NCBI RefSeq assembly: GCF_007833215.1
Contig: NZ_CP042239.1
Coordinates: 2,108,001-2,172,000 of the forward strand
Direction of reading: 5' to 3'
Source of the DNA: Sphingomonas suaedae
GTDB taxonomy: Bacteria > Pseudomonadota > Alphaproteobacteria > Sphingomonadales > Sphingomonadaceae
DNA: 64,000 nucleotides
The stretch's first letter is position 1. The number at the start of each line of letters is the position of its first letter. Positions 48,130-56,459 of this stretch are shown in pieces. The translations under genes were made by a program, and so were the position numbers. Below the pieces are notes generated by a model, which worked only from the letters and a program-made list of their open reading frames with translations, had not been told where the DNA came from and did no database searches.

Positions 48130-48843
48130 ATGGCCAAGGGCAAGAAAAGCGCGAAGGCGAGCAAGCCGAAGACCGGCAAGACCAACAAGGCCGAGAAGAC
48201 CGCGAAGCTGCCCAAGAGCGTCGCGGGGATCGAGCTGCCCAAGGAACTGCGCGAACAGGGTGCCAAACTGCTCGAGCTGACCAAGCACCCGCTGGTCGCC
48301 GATATCGTCGCCGCCGGGCTGGTCGCGCTCGCGGGGAATGTGCGGAAGAAGGCGGCGGGCGCCGCGCCCGCGCCGTCTCCCGCCCCGGCGCCCGCCGCTG
48401 CCGACACGGGCGAGAAGAAGCCGTCGGGGATGGATGACCTCGCCAAGACCGCGTCGTCGCTGGCGACGTTGATCGCCGCGCGCGCAGCGGAGAAGATCAC
48501 CGCGAAGCTGGGCGGCGATGCCAAGGGCCCTGCGCCCGAAGCGCCCAAGGCGCCGGAACCTCCCGCGGCACCCGAGCCCCCGACAGCGCCCGTTGCCGAG
48601 ACGGCCCCGGCCAGGCCCGCCCGCGCTGCCGCGCCCAAAAAGCCCGCGGCACCCCGCAAACCTGCGGCCAAGACGGCGACCGCCAAGGCGCCCGCGCGCA
48701 CGCCAGCTGCGACGAAAGCCACCACCGCCACCAAAGCAGCGGCGAAGAAACCGGCTGGTGCAAAGACGCCCGCCGCGAATAAAACCTCGGCGAAGGCCCC
48801 CGCCAAGCCGCGCGCGCCGCGCAAGACCGGCGGCGCAAGCTGA
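48130..48843 (+). CDS. Histone H1-like Lys/Ala/Pro-rich protein
   Basis: A 237-aa basic protein. The N-terminus is Lys-rich (KGKKSAKASKPKTGKTNKAE), a middle part of about 90 residues is more ordered (GIELPKELREQGAKLLELTK, LVADIVAAGLVALAG, MDDLAKTASSLATLIAARAA), and the C-terminal 100 residues consist of KPA-type repeats like eukaryotic H1 tails and bacterial AlgP. It probably binds DNA non-specifically. Start ATG 48130 after GGAGACGTGAAG; an in-frame ATG at 48115 or earlier is less likely. Between purB and DUF4126. Confidence 0.82.
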   Translation: MAKGKKSAKASKPKTGKTNKAEKTAKLPKSVAGIELPKELREQGAKLLELTKHPLVADIVAAGLVALAGNVRKKAAGAAPAPSPAPAPAAADTGEKKPSGMDDLAKTASSLATLIAARAAEKITAKLGGDAKGPAPEAPKAPEPPAAPEPPTAPVAETAPARPARAAAPKKPAAPRKPAAKTATAKAPARTPAATKATTATKAAAKKPAGAKTPAANKTSAKAPAKPRAPRKTGGAS

Positions 48844-48853
48844 CGCGCCGCCG

Positions 48854-49456
48854 ATGGGCGCAGTCGAGCTGATCGGCCTCGCGGCATCGGTCAGCCTGCT
48901 CGCGGGCTGGCGGCTCTATCTGTGCGTATTTGCGGTCGGTGTCGCGATGCAGACCGGCTGGGTCGAACTGCCCGAACAGCTCAGGGCGCTCGACGTGCTG
49001 GCCAATCCCTGGCTGATCGGCATCGCCGGGATCGGCGCGGTGGCCGAATTCTTCGCCGACAAGGTGATGTGGGTCGATTCGTTGTGGGACAGCGTCCACA
49101 CCGCGATCCGCCCGATCGGCGGTGCGCTGCTCGCGCTCGCAATCGTCGACCCTTCCGACCCGGCATGGCAGATCGCCGCGCTGCTGCTCGGCGGCGGCGG
49201 CGCGCTGCTGACCCATGGCGCCAAGGCGGGCACGCGCGCCGCGGTCAATGTCAGCCCCGAGCCGGTGAGCAATGTCATTGTGTCGACCGGGGAGGATATC
49301 GTCACCGGCGGGCTGCTGCTGCTCGCGCTCGCCAGCCCGATTGCCGCAGTCGCCATCGCGGTGCTGATCCTGCTCGCGACGATCGCGACACTGGTGCTGC
49401 TGCGGAGGGTGTTGCGGAGGCTTACTCGGCGCAAGCCGGGCGTGTCGCCCGGCTGA
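48854..49456 (+). CDS. DUF4126 membrane protein
   Basis: A 200-aa integral membrane protein with about four hydrophobic segments. The pattern GLAASVSLLAGWRLYLCVFA, FFADKVMWVDSLWDSVHT and PIGGALLALAIV near residues 55-100 is typical of DUF4126. Function unknown. Begins 10 bp after the H1-like gene, probably in the same transcript. Confidence 0.85.
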   Translation: MGAVELIGLAASVSLLAGWRLYLCVFAVGVAMQTGWVELPEQLRALDVLANPWLIGIAGIGAVAEFFADKVMWVDSLWDSVHTAIRPIGGALLALAIVDPSDPAWQIAALLLGGGGALLTHGAKAGTRAAVNVSPEPVSNVIVSTGEDIVTGGLLLLALASPIAAVAIAVLILLATIATLVLLRRVLRRLTRRKPGVSPG

Positions 49457-49460
49457 CCCG

Positions 49461-49556
49461 CTCCCCGGCGAAGGCCGGGGTCCAGTATCTATCGGCTCGA
49501 GAGGGGCGGAGCCACGGCCTGCGTCGCAACTGGGCCCCGGCCTTCGCCGGGGAACT
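49461..49556. repeat. Palindromic repeat (CCCCGGCGAAGGCCGGGG type)
   Basis: CTCCCCGGCGAAGGCCGGGG TCCAGT at the left and ACTGGG CCCCGGCCTTCGCCGGGGA at the right are reverse complements about 45 bp apart. Fills the gap between the convergent DUF4126 and dienelactone hydrolase genes. It may also terminate both. Third repeat type in the window. Confidence 0.85.
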
Positions 49557-49584
49557 GGTGGTTTCAAGCGGGCCTTGTCACGGT

Positions 49585-50310
49585 CTATTCAAACACCTCC
49601 GCCAGAAACCCCGTCATCGCCGACCAGCTGCGTCGGTCGGCGTCGGGATTGTAGCCGAACCCTGGCCGCGTCGAGCCGGTCATGCTGGCGTCGGTGAAGC
49701 CATGCCCTGCCCCGCCATACGCATGGATCTGCCAGTCCGCCCCCGCCCCGCTCAGCTCGGCGGCGAGGTCCATCACGGCTTGCGGCGGCGCGAGCGGGTC
49801 GTCCCAGCCGTGGCAGACCAGCAGCCTCGGGCGGATCGGCGTGGGATAGGCATAGCCGGGGGGATCGAAGATGCCGTGGAAGGCGACGACGCCGCGCACC
49901 TCGCCCCCGGCGCGGGCGAGATCGATCACCGACTTGCCGCCGAAGCAATAACCGATTGCGGCGGTGCGGCTGGCATCAACGTGCGGCAGTGCGTGGAGCG
50001 CGGCTAGGCTGGCGAACAACCGGTCGCGGAGCAGCGGTCGGTCGGCATTGAGCGCGTTCATGTAGACCGCCGGATCGGGCGATTCGCGCGTGGTGCGCTT
50101 GCCTTTTCCGTAAAGGTCGGCGACCAGCGCGGCGTAGCCGAGTGCGGCAATGCGTTCGGCGGTGACGCGGTCCTGTTCCTTCTCGCCCAGCACATTGGGG
50201 ACGATCAGCACGCCGGGGCGGGGCTCGGTCCAGTCGCCGTCGACCACCGCGACACCCGCGAACGGGCCGCCGGGGCCGTCATAGATGACGGTCTGTCTTT
50301 CGATTGCCAT
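49585..50310 (-). CDS. Dienelactone hydrolase family protein
   Basis: A 241-aa alpha/beta hydrolase. The Cys nucleophile is in GYCFGGK near residue 118, the Asp in [11 protein letters not shown], and the His in GGAGHGFTD, matching the Cys-Asp-His triad of the family. Start ATG 50310 has GGAGG 6 nt upstream, while the ATG at 50316 overlaps that site. Its substrate in this organism is unknown; no aromatic degradation genes are nearby. Confidence 0.9.
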   Translation of the reverse strand: MAIERQTVIYDGPGGPFAGVAVVDGDWTEPRPGVLIVPNVLGEKEQDRVTAERIAALGYAALVADLYGKGKRTTRESPDPAVYMNALNADRPLLRDRLFASLAALHALPHVDASRTAAIGYCFGGKSVIDLARAGGEVRGVVAFHGIFDPPGYAYPTPIRPRLLVCHGWDDPLAPPQAVMDLAAELSGAGADWQIHAYGGAGHGFTDASMTGSTRPGFGYNPDADRRSWSAMTGFLAEVFE

Positions 50311-50378
50311 GGCCATCCTCCGTTGCCCTGTCGTCCCTATCCGCTAAGGACGCGGGCAAAGTCCTGCAAGGAGGTCCC

Positions 50379-51065
50379 ATGCCCACGCTCGTCCTGATCC
50401 GCCACGGCCAGTCGTCCTGGAATCTGGAAAACCGCTTCACCGGATGGTGGGACGTCGACCTGACCGAGCAGGGCGTCAAGGAAGCCTGGGCGGCGGGCGA
50501 ACTGATGCGCGACAAGGGTCTCGACTTCGACATGACCTATACCAGCTTTCAGAGCCGGGCCATCAAGACGCTCAACCTGGCGCTGGAGGCGATGGGCCGG
50601 CTGTGGCTGCCGACCGAGAAGAGCTGGAAGCTCAACGAGCGGCATTATGGCGGGCTGACCGGGCTCAACAAGGCGGAGACCGCCGCGCTGCACGGCGACG
50701 ACCAGGTCAAGATCTGGCGCCGCAGCTTCGACATCCCGCCGCCGCTGCCCGAGGAAGGATCGCCCTGGGACCTCGCCAAGGACCTGCGCTATCGCGGCAT
50801 CCCGATCCCGCAGACCGAGAGCCTGAAAGATACCATCGCCCGCGTCCTGCCCTATTGGGAAGAGCGCATCGCGCCGGACCTGCGCGCGGGCAAGCGCGTG
50901 CTGATTGCCGCACACGGCAATTCGCTGCGTGCGCTGGTGAAGCATCTGTCGGGGATTTCCGACGCCGAGATCGCCAGCCTGGAGATCCCGACCGGGCAGC
51001 CGATCGTGTACGAGCTGGCCGACGACCTGACGCCGACCGATCGCTACTATCTGAGCGAGCGGTAA
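50379..51065 (+). CDS. gpmA: 2,3-bisphosphoglycerate-dependent phosphoglycerate mutase
   Basis: A 228-aa glycolytic mutase. The phosphohistidine motif [10 protein letters not shown] has the catalytic His at residue 9; [16 protein letters not shown] near 86 and the second His in [10 protein letters not shown] near 179 complete the site. Start ATG 50379 follows a strong AAGGAGG with 4-nt spacing. It is followed directly by palindromic element D and the convergent OsmC gene. Confidence 0.97.
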   Translation: MPTLVLIRHGQSSWNLENRFTGWWDVDLTEQGVKEAWAAGELMRDKGLDFDMTYTSFQSRAIKTLNLALEAMGRLWLPTEKSWKLNERHYGGLTGLNKAETAALHGDDQVKIWRRSFDIPPPLPEEGSPWDLAKDLRYRGIPIPQTESLKDTIARVLPYWEERIAPDLRAGKRVLIAAHGNSLRALVKHLSGISDAEIASLEIPTGQPIVYELADDLTPTDRYYLSER

Positions 51066-51066
51066 T

Positions 51067-51187
51067 CCTCCCCGGCACTGGGAGGTGGCAGCGCGCAGCG
51101 CTGACGGAGGGGGCTGTCCGCACCGGACTCGCTTGCCTTGAGCCCCCTCCACCGCCTTCGGCGGTCCCCCTCCCCGTTCCGGGGAGG
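51067..51187. repeat. Palindromic element copy D (CCTCCCC family), between gpmA and the OsmC gene
   Basis: About 121 bp. Ends CCTCCCCGGCACTGGGAGG and CCTCCCCGTTCCGGGGAGG are hairpins; the left half GCAGCGCGCAGCGCTGACGG is the same as in copy C, and CCGCACCGGACTCGCT matches copy A. It lies between convergent genes and may help termination. Confidence 0.9.
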
Positions 51188-51190
51188 AGC

Positions 51191-51616
51191 TTAGTTCAGC
51201 TTGTGCGCCAGGCTGACCTCGGCGTTGAGCAGCTTCGAGACCGGGCAGTTCTTCTTCGCTTCCTCGGCCAGGTCGGCAAAGGCATCGCCGTCTATTCCCG
51301 GCACGCTGGCTTCCAGCGTCAGGTCGGAGCGGGTGATGACGAAGCCGCCATCCTTCTGCTCCAGCTTGACCGCCGCCTTGGTCTCCAGCGTCCCTTCGCT
51401 ATAGCCCGCCCGCGCGAGCGCGAAGCTGAGCGCCATGGTGAAGCAGCCGGCATGGGCGGCGGCGATCAGTTCCTCCGGGTTGGTCCCCGGCTCTTCCTCG
51501 AATCGCGTGTTGAAACCATAGAATTGGTCGGTCAGTACACCCGACTGAGTCGAGATCGCGCCCTTCCCCTCCTTGCCGAAACCGGAATAGCGGGCCGTGG
51601 CGGTACGGGTCGTCAT
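51191..51616 (-). CDS. OsmC/Ohr family peroxiredoxin
   Basis: A 141-aa thiol peroxidase of the OsmC type. The two redox cysteines are in AHAGCFTMALS near 56-60 and NCPVSKLLN near 121. TGFGKEGKGAISTQ-like start is typical of OsmC. It reduces organic hydroperoxides. Divergent from the LytS kinase; the shared 145-bp region contains a striking TGCAAC palindrome cluster. Confidence 0.93.
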   Translation of the reverse strand: MTTRTATARYSGFGKEGKGAISTQSGVLTDQFYGFNTRFEEEPGTNPEELIAAAHAGCFTMALSFALARAGYSEGTLETKAAVKLEQKDGGFVITRSDLTLEASVPGIDGDAFADLAEEAKKNCPVSKLLNAEVSLAHKLN

Positions 51617-51682
51617 GGGTCGATCTCCTCTCGAATTGAACGCGCCAGCCGATATGGGTGCGCGGGTCGCGACATGAACAGG

Positions 51683-51715
51683 GGTGCAACGATATCGTTG
51701 CAGCTACGTTGCACC
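51683..51715. promoter_or_regulatory. GGTGCAACG palindrome cluster between the OsmC gene and the LytS kinase
   Basis: TGCAACGATATCGTTGCA is a perfect 18-bp palindrome (51685-51702). It is nested in an outer inverted repeat, GGTGCAACG at 51683-51691 and CGTTGCACC at 51707-51715, giving three half-sites, two of them in direct orientation at an 11-bp period. It lies 47 bp before the kinase start. Confidence 0.65.
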
Positions 51716-51761
51716 ATTCTTCCCAGCCGCAGAGGGGCGATGTAGAGAAGCCGCGAACCCC

Positions 51762-52859
51762 ATGCAGAAACCCGCCATCTTCTCCCGCCCCTTTTTCGAA
51801 CAGAAGAGCCGTGCCTTCTGGATGCTCCAGGGCGCGGGCTGGGGCGGCTATCTGCTGCTGCGCGCGGTATCGAACTTCTCCAACCGCACCTTCAGCTTCG
51901 AGGATCTGATTCGCGTCACGATCGAATCGATCGTCGGCTATTGCATCACGCTGCTGCTGTCGGCGCTGTTCGGCTATTTCCGGCGTCTGCCGCGGATCAG
52001 CGGCATTCTGGCAACCGTGGCGACGCTGGCAGCGGCGACACTGATCTATGCGGTACTCAACGCCTTCACCGTATCGGTGATGCGGGGCGATCCGGGGATC
52101 GAGCTGCCGCTCATCCTGGGCAGCCTGTTCCTCAATTTCACGGTGCTGGCGGGCTGGTCGGCGCTCTATTTCGGCATCAACTTCTACCTGATCGTCGAGG
52201 ATCAGAGCGACCGGATGCTGCTGCTGGAAAACCAGGCCAGTTCGGCGCAGCTGGCGATGCTGCGCTATCAGCTCAACCCGCATTTCCTGTTCAACACGCT
52301 CAACTCGATCTCGACGCTCGTGCTGCTCAAGCAGACCGATCGGGCCAACGCGATGCTCGCGCGCCTGTCCAACTTCCTACGCTACACGCTCGCCAACGAG
52401 CCGACCGCGCATGTCACGCTGGCGCAGGAGGTGGAGACGCTCAAACTCTATCTCGAGATCGAGAAGATGCGGTTCGAGCAGCGGCTGAAACCCGTGTTCG
52501 ACATCGATCCGCGCACCGCCAAGGCGCGGCTGCCCTCGCTGCTGCTCCAGCCGCTGGTCGAGAATGCGATCAAATATGCCGTCACCCCGCAGGAGGAAGG
52601 CGCCGAAATCACCGTCGTCGCGCGACTCAACGGCGATCGGGTGCAGATCACCGTATCCGACACCGGTCCGGGATTGATCGAGGGCAAGAACCGTCCAAGC
52701 CTTTCAACCGGGGTCGGGCTGACCAATATACGGGAGCGGCTGGCACAGGCGTTCGGGCCGGATCACCGGTTCGAAACCCGGTCGGACCCCGGACGGGGTT
52801 TTCGCGTTGAGATCGAAATTCCGTTCCAGTTCGAGGAACAAGCCAAGGAGGCAGCCTGA
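51762..52859 (+). CDS. LytS/YehU-type sensor histidine kinase
   Basis: A 365-aa kinase. Four membrane helices at about 18-150, then the His_kinase domain with QLNPHFLFNTLNSISTL (phosphoacceptor His near 173) and an ATPase domain with PLLVQPL-like LLLQPLVENAIKYAV near 266, DTGPGL near 302 and GVGLTNIRERL near 320. Such kinases pair with LytTR regulators; here the partner follows 99 bp downstream. The sensor part has no separate ligand domain. Confidence 0.93.
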   Translation: MQKPAIFSRPFFEQKSRAFWMLQGAGWGGYLLLRAVSNFSNRTFSFEDLIRVTIESIVGYCITLLLSALFGYFRRLPRISGILATVATLAAATLIYAVLNAFTVSVMRGDPGIELPLILGSLFLNFTVLAGWSALYFGINFYLIVEDQSDRMLLLENQASSAQLAMLRYQLNPHFLFNTLNSISTLVLLKQTDRANAMLARLSNFLRYTLANEPTAHVTLAQEVETLKLYLEIEKMRFEQRLKPVFDIDPRTAKARLPSLLLQPLVENAIKYAVTPQEEGAEITVVARLNGDRVQITVSDTGPGLIEGKNRPSLSTGVGLTNIRERLAQAFGPDHRFETRSDPGRGFRVEIEIPFQFEEQAKEAA

Positions 52860-52958
52860 TCGGAACCGAGCCGTAACCATTGAGTTGGGAGTTTAACAGG
52901 GGTTGTTGGACGCCGGACCGGGGGCATCGGGACGGCACCGGATGAGAGTAGAGAGAAC

Positions 52959-53762
52959 ATGACGATCCGCACCATTCTGGTCGATGACGAACCCCTGGCC
53001 ATTCAGGGCCTGGAACTGCGGCTGGCCGCGCATGAGGATGTCGAGATCATCGACAAATGCCAGAACGGCCGCGAAGCGATCCGCGCGATCAAGACGCACA
53101 AGCCCGATCTGGTTTTTCTCGACATCCAGATGCCCGGTTTTGACGGGTTCTCCGTGGTTCAGGGCTTGATGGAGATCGAGCCGCCGCTGTTCGTCTTCGT
53201 CACCGCCTATTCCGACCACGCGATCCGCGCGTTCGAGGCGAATGCGATGGATTATCTGATGAAGCCGGTGGACGAGGGCCGCCTCGCCGACACGCTCGAC
53301 CGCGTCCGCCAGCGGCTGACCGAGAAGCGCGGCGTCGAGGAGGTCGAGAAGCTCAAGGAGGTTCTCGCCGAAGTCGCCCCCGAAGCGGTCGAAGAACTCG
53401 CCGCCGCCGATGGCGGCGAAGTCTCGTCCAACCGCTTCGAAAAGCTCATCAACATCAAGGATCGCGGGCAGATTTTCCGCGTCGATGTCGACACGATCGA
53501 GGTGGTGGAGGCTGCGGGCGATTACATGTGCATCAAGACGGCGGACAACACGCTGGTGCTGCGCGAAACGATGAAGGACCTGGAGAAGCGGCTCGATCCG
53601 CGCCGCTTCCAGCGCGTCCATCGCTCGACCATCGTCAACCTCGACCAGGTCAAGCAGGTCAAGCCGCACACCAATGGCGAATGTTTCTTGATCCTCGATT
53701 CGGGATCGCAGGTGAAGGTGAGCCGCAGCTATCGCGACGTGGTGGCACGCTTCGTTCACTAG
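52959..53762 (+). CDS. LytTR-type response regulator
   Basis: A 267-aa regulator. Receiver domain at 1-120 with DDE at 9-11, the phosphoacceptor Asp in FLDIQMPGFDG near 54, and the Lys in YLMKPVD near 105. A charged linker (125-155) is followed by a LytTR DNA-binding domain (about 165-267; VVEAAGDYMCIKT, RRFQRVHRSTIVNLDQV). LytTR regulators bind paired direct repeats. It is the partner of the LytS-type kinase. Confidence 0.95.
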   Translation: MTIRTILVDDEPLAIQGLELRLAAHEDVEIIDKCQNGREAIRAIKTHKPDLVFLDIQMPGFDGFSVVQGLMEIEPPLFVFVTAYSDHAIRAFEANAMDYLMKPVDEGRLADTLDRVRQRLTEKRGVEEVEKLKEVLAEVAPEAVEELAAADGGEVSSNRFEKLINIKDRGQIFRVDVDTIEVVEAAGDYMCIKTADNTLVLRETMKDLEKRLDPRRFQRVHRSTIVNLDQVKQVKPHTNGECFLILDSGSQVKVSRSYRDVVARFVH

Positions 53763-53833
53763 GATTGCGCGCAGGAATCGGTATTGTTCCCTCTTCGTTC
53801 CGATTGTACAATGATCGCGACGAGGAGGGACCG

Positions 53834-54580
53834 ATGACCAATCGATTCGAAGAATTCGCTGCGCTGCATGTACCCGGCAAGCCGCTGATACTGGTCAATA
53901 TCTGGGACGCCGGGTCGGCAAGGGCGGTGGCCGCAGCCGGTGCACGCGCGATCGCGACCGGCAGCGCATCGGTCGCTGCCGCCCATGGCGTTTCGGATGC
54001 GGAGGGACTGGCGATCGATCTGGCGCTGGCGAATGCCGCGCGGATCGTTGCCGCTGTCGATCTGCCGGTGACGATCGATTTCGAGGGGGGCTATGCAGTG
54101 GACCCCGATGCGGTCGGTGCGAATGTCGCCCGGCTTGCGGCGACCGGCGCCATCGGCTGCAATTTCGAGGATCAGGTGATCGGCGGCGCGGGAATTCACG
54201 ATCCCGCGTTCCAGGCGCAGCGCATCGCCGCGATCCGCGCCGCGACCGGCCCTGACTTCTTCATCAACGCACGGACCGACATCTTCCTGCAGGCAGGACC
54301 CGACATGCATGACGTGGCACAGGCCGATGCCGCGATCGATCGCGCACATGCCTATGCGGCGGCAGGAGCGAGTGGCTTCTTCGTGCCGGGGCTGGCCGAT
54401 CTCGACCTGCTTGAACGCATCTGCGACGCGTCCCCGCTACCGGTGAACTTCATGGCCTTTCCAGGCGCGCCCGATGCGGCGGCGGTGGCGCAAGCCGGGA
54501 TTGCGCGAATCAGCCACGGGCCGTTTCCGTTCCGCGCAGCGATGCAGGCGCTGGAAGCGTCGGCGCGGGGGTTGTTGTAG
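53834..54580 (+). CDS. ICL/PEP mutase superfamily protein
   Basis: A 248-aa TIM-barrel protein of the isocitrate lyase/PEP mutase superfamily. Seen: ILVNIWDAGSARAVAAAG, TIDFEGGYA near 80, CNFEDQ near 108 and FINARTD near 140, the magnesium/substrate site. The catalytic Cys loop (KKCGH type) of true isocitrate lyases is absent, so it is not a canonical lyase; oxaloacetate decarboxylase- or PEPM-like activity is possible. Start ATG 53834, after GAGGAGGG. Confidence 0.88.
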   Translation: MTNRFEEFAALHVPGKPLILVNIWDAGSARAVAAAGARAIATGSASVAAAHGVSDAEGLAIDLALANAARIVAAVDLPVTIDFEGGYAVDPDAVGANVARLAATGAIGCNFEDQVIGGAGIHDPAFQAQRIAAIRAATGPDFFINARTDIFLQAGPDMHDVAQADAAIDRAHAYAAAGASGFFVPGLADLDLLERICDASPLPVNFMAFPGAPDAAAVAQAGIARISHGPFPFRAAMQALEASARGLL

Positions 54581-54590
54581 CCGATCTTGG

Positions 54591-54614
54591 CCCCGCCCCT
54601 TCACGGGAGGGGCT
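54591..54614. terminator. Short hairpin between convergent genes
   Basis: GCCCCT and AGGGGC form a six-bp stem (54595-54600 with 54608-54613) between the ICL/PEPM and DUF3297 stops. A short relative of the CCTCCCC repeat ends. Weak as a terminator because there is no T run. Confidence 0.35.
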
Positions 54615-54623
54615 TGAATGATG

Positions 54624-54902
54624 TCAGGCTTCAGCCTCGGGGTCGCCCTCGCCCTCGTCGGCAGGCGCGCTTTCGAACCACGCCTCGACCGGGCCGGAGA
54701 GCTTGATCGTCAGCGGGTTGCCCTTGCGGTCCATCGTCTTGCCGACCTGCACGCGGATCCAGCTTTCGGAAATGCAATATTCCTCGACATCGCGGCGCTC
54801 GACGCCCTTGAAACGGATGCCGATGCCGCGCTGAAGCAGCGTCTGGTCGAAATAAGGGCTCTTGGGATTGACCGAGAGCCGGTCGGGAGGAGTGTCGCTC
54901 AT
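54624..54902 (-). CDS. DUF3297 family protein
   Basis: A 92-aa protein: MSDTPPDRLSVNPKSPYFD, then RGIGIRFKGVERRDVEEYC and VGKTMDRKGNPLTIKLSG, an almost complete match in layout to DUF3297, a small conserved proteobacterial family of unknown function. The C-terminus is acidic (ADEGEGDPEAEA). Start ATG 54902. Confidence 0.88.
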   Translation of the reverse strand: MSDTPPDRLSVNPKSPYFDQTLLQRGIGIRFKGVERRDVEEYCISESWIRVQVGKTMDRKGNPLTIKLSGPVEAWFESAPADEGEGDPEAEA

Positions 54903-54983
54903 GGGCGGCGCCTCTAGCCCGAATTGCGCGCAAACGAAAGCGGCGCGGAACGCAAGTCCCGCGCCGCCCGCATTCCACCGCAA

Positions 54984-55322
54984 TCAGCGGCAATAACGGA
55001 CCTTCACCCGGCGGCCGATATAGGGGTCATACACCCGGCGGATGGTACATCCGCGCCAGCCGCGGCGCTGATAGTGGCGGTAATAATAGCCGTCGCGCGG
55101 ATAATAGCCGCGACCGCGATAATAGCGCCGGTCATAATCGTAACGCCGATCGGACGAGGCAATCGCCGCGCCGATGGCGATACCCGCGATTCCCGCGACG
55201 ATCGCCGCACCGGCATCGTCGCGGTCGCGATGGCGATAGCGCTGTGCCTCTGCGGGAGCGGCTGCGGTGAGCGCGGTGGCGCCGAGCGTCAGGCCGATCA
55301 CCGCCTTGGTAAGGGTGTTCAT
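54984..55322 (-). CDS. Secreted Tyr/Arg-rich small protein
   Basis: A 112-aa protein with a signal peptide (cleavage after AEA near residue 26). The mature part is Arg/Tyr/Asp-rich (DYDRRYYRGRGYYPRDGYYY), with a hydrophobic Gly/Ala helix at about 38-55 (AAIVAGIAGIAIGAAIA, a possible glycine-zipper anchor) and two Cys near the end (GCTIRRV and RYCR) that could pair. Similar proteins are common in sphingomonads; function unknown. Confidence 0.78.
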   Translation of the reverse strand: MNTLTKAVIGLTLGATALTAAAPAEAQRYRHRDRDDAGAAIVAGIAGIAIGAAIASSDRRYDYDRRYYRGRGYYPRDGYYYRHYQRRGWRGCTIRRVYDPYIGRRVKVRYCR

Positions 55323-55507
55323 GACGTTCCTCCTCGTGCATCTGCATGACTGACGCCGAAAACGCATGAGCGGGCGCCGTGGATGCACCCTGGACGAGTC
55401 GTCCTGAACTCGCGCGGAATCGCGTGTTCACTTGCGGTTTAGGTGGTTTTCGGTTTGGAAGGCGGCACCGGCCGGCGGATGCCGACACCAAAATAAGGGA
55501 ATCGCCG

Positions 55508-55909
55508 ATGAACCTCTGGCTGATGAAATCCGAACCCGATGTGTTCAGCTGGGACGACCTGGTCCGCGACGGCAAGACCGAATGGGACGGCGTCCGCAAC
55601 CACACCGCCGCAGGCAATCTGCGCGCGATGAAGGTCGGCGACCGCGCCTTTTTCTACCACAGCAATATCGGGCTGCAGATCGTCGGCATCATGGAGGTGA
55701 GCCGCGAGGCAAAGCCCGATGGCGAGGGCAAGCATTGGGTATCGGTCGAGATGAAGCCGGTCGAGCCGCTCGCCAATCCCGTGACCCTGAAGCAGGTGAA
55801 GGCGGAGCCGAAGCTCGCCGAGATGGACCTGGTCAAATATTCCCGCCTGTCGGTCGGCAAGGTGACCAAGGCGGAATGGGACCGGGTGATCGAGATGGCG
55901 AAGGGGTAA
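55508..55909 (+). CDS. EVE domain protein
   Basis: A 133-aa single EVE domain (PUA-like). MNLWLMKSEPDVFSWDDL, WDGVRNHTAAGNLRAMKVGD and FYHSNIGLQIVGIMEVSREA are diagnostic. EVE domains of the YTH/ASCH group are thought to recognise modified bases in DNA or RNA and some accompany restriction systems. Here it is next to ybgC-tol and probably has a housekeeping role. Confidence 0.93.
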   Translation: MNLWLMKSEPDVFSWDDLVRDGKTEWDGVRNHTAAGNLRAMKVGDRAFFYHSNIGLQIVGIMEVSREAKPDGEGKHWVSVEMKPVEPLANPVTLKQVKAEPKLAEMDLVKYSRLSVGKVTKAEWDRVIEMAKG

Positions 55910-55996
55910 CCCGTCTCGCGCGCGGCTCGTCGTGCGTCGGGGGCGCCCTGCCGGTGACAGTTGAACTTCGAATCGCGCTCCCGCTATGGCTCGCAT

Positions 55997-56452
55997 GTGA
56001 CCGCCCAGATCGACCAGCCCGTCGCCGGCCGTTTCGACGGCATCGAGCATCGCTTCCCGATTCGTGTCTATTTTGAGGACACCGACCTGTCGGGGGTGGT
56101 CTATCACGCCAATTATCTGCGGTTCATGGAACGTGCGCGGTCCGATATGCTGCGCTGCGCCGGGATCGACCAGCGCGCGGCGCATGAGGCGGGAGAAGGC
56201 GTCTATGTCGTCCGCAATCTCGCAATTCGTTATGTCGCACCCGCGCGGCTCGACGATGCGTTGTGTGTGGTCAGCCGGGTGATGCGCGTGCGTGCGGCAT
56301 CGGTCGATATTCATCAACGAGTCATGCGCGGCGGGGAATTGCTGACCCAGGCGGATGTCGAGGCCGCGTTCGTGGCGCCATCGGGGCGCGCGAAACGGCA
56401 ACCGGCAGACTGGGTCAAGGCGTTCTTGCCGCTCGTGTGGAATGGAAATTAG
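55997..56452 (+). CDS. ybgC: Tol-Pal-associated acyl-CoA thioesterase YbgC
   Basis: A 151-aa hot-dog thioesterase. PIRVYFEDTDLSGVVYHANY carries the catalytic Asp and the typical YHANYLRFMERAR segment. Start is taken as GTG 55997 (MTAQIDQPVAG); a TTG at 55961 would add 12 residues. Seven bp separate it from tolQ, so it is the first gene of the Tol-Pal operon. The enzyme is thought to act on phospholipid-linked acyl-CoA or acyl-ACP. Confidence 0.93.
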   Translation: MTAQIDQPVAGRFDGIEHRFPIRVYFEDTDLSGVVYHANYLRFMERARSDMLRCAGIDQRAAHEAGEGVYVVRNLAIRYVAPARLDDALCVVSRVMRVRAASVDIHQRVMRGGELLTQADVEAAFVAPSGRAKRQPADWVKAFLPLVWNGN

Positions 56453-56459
56453 GGGACGC

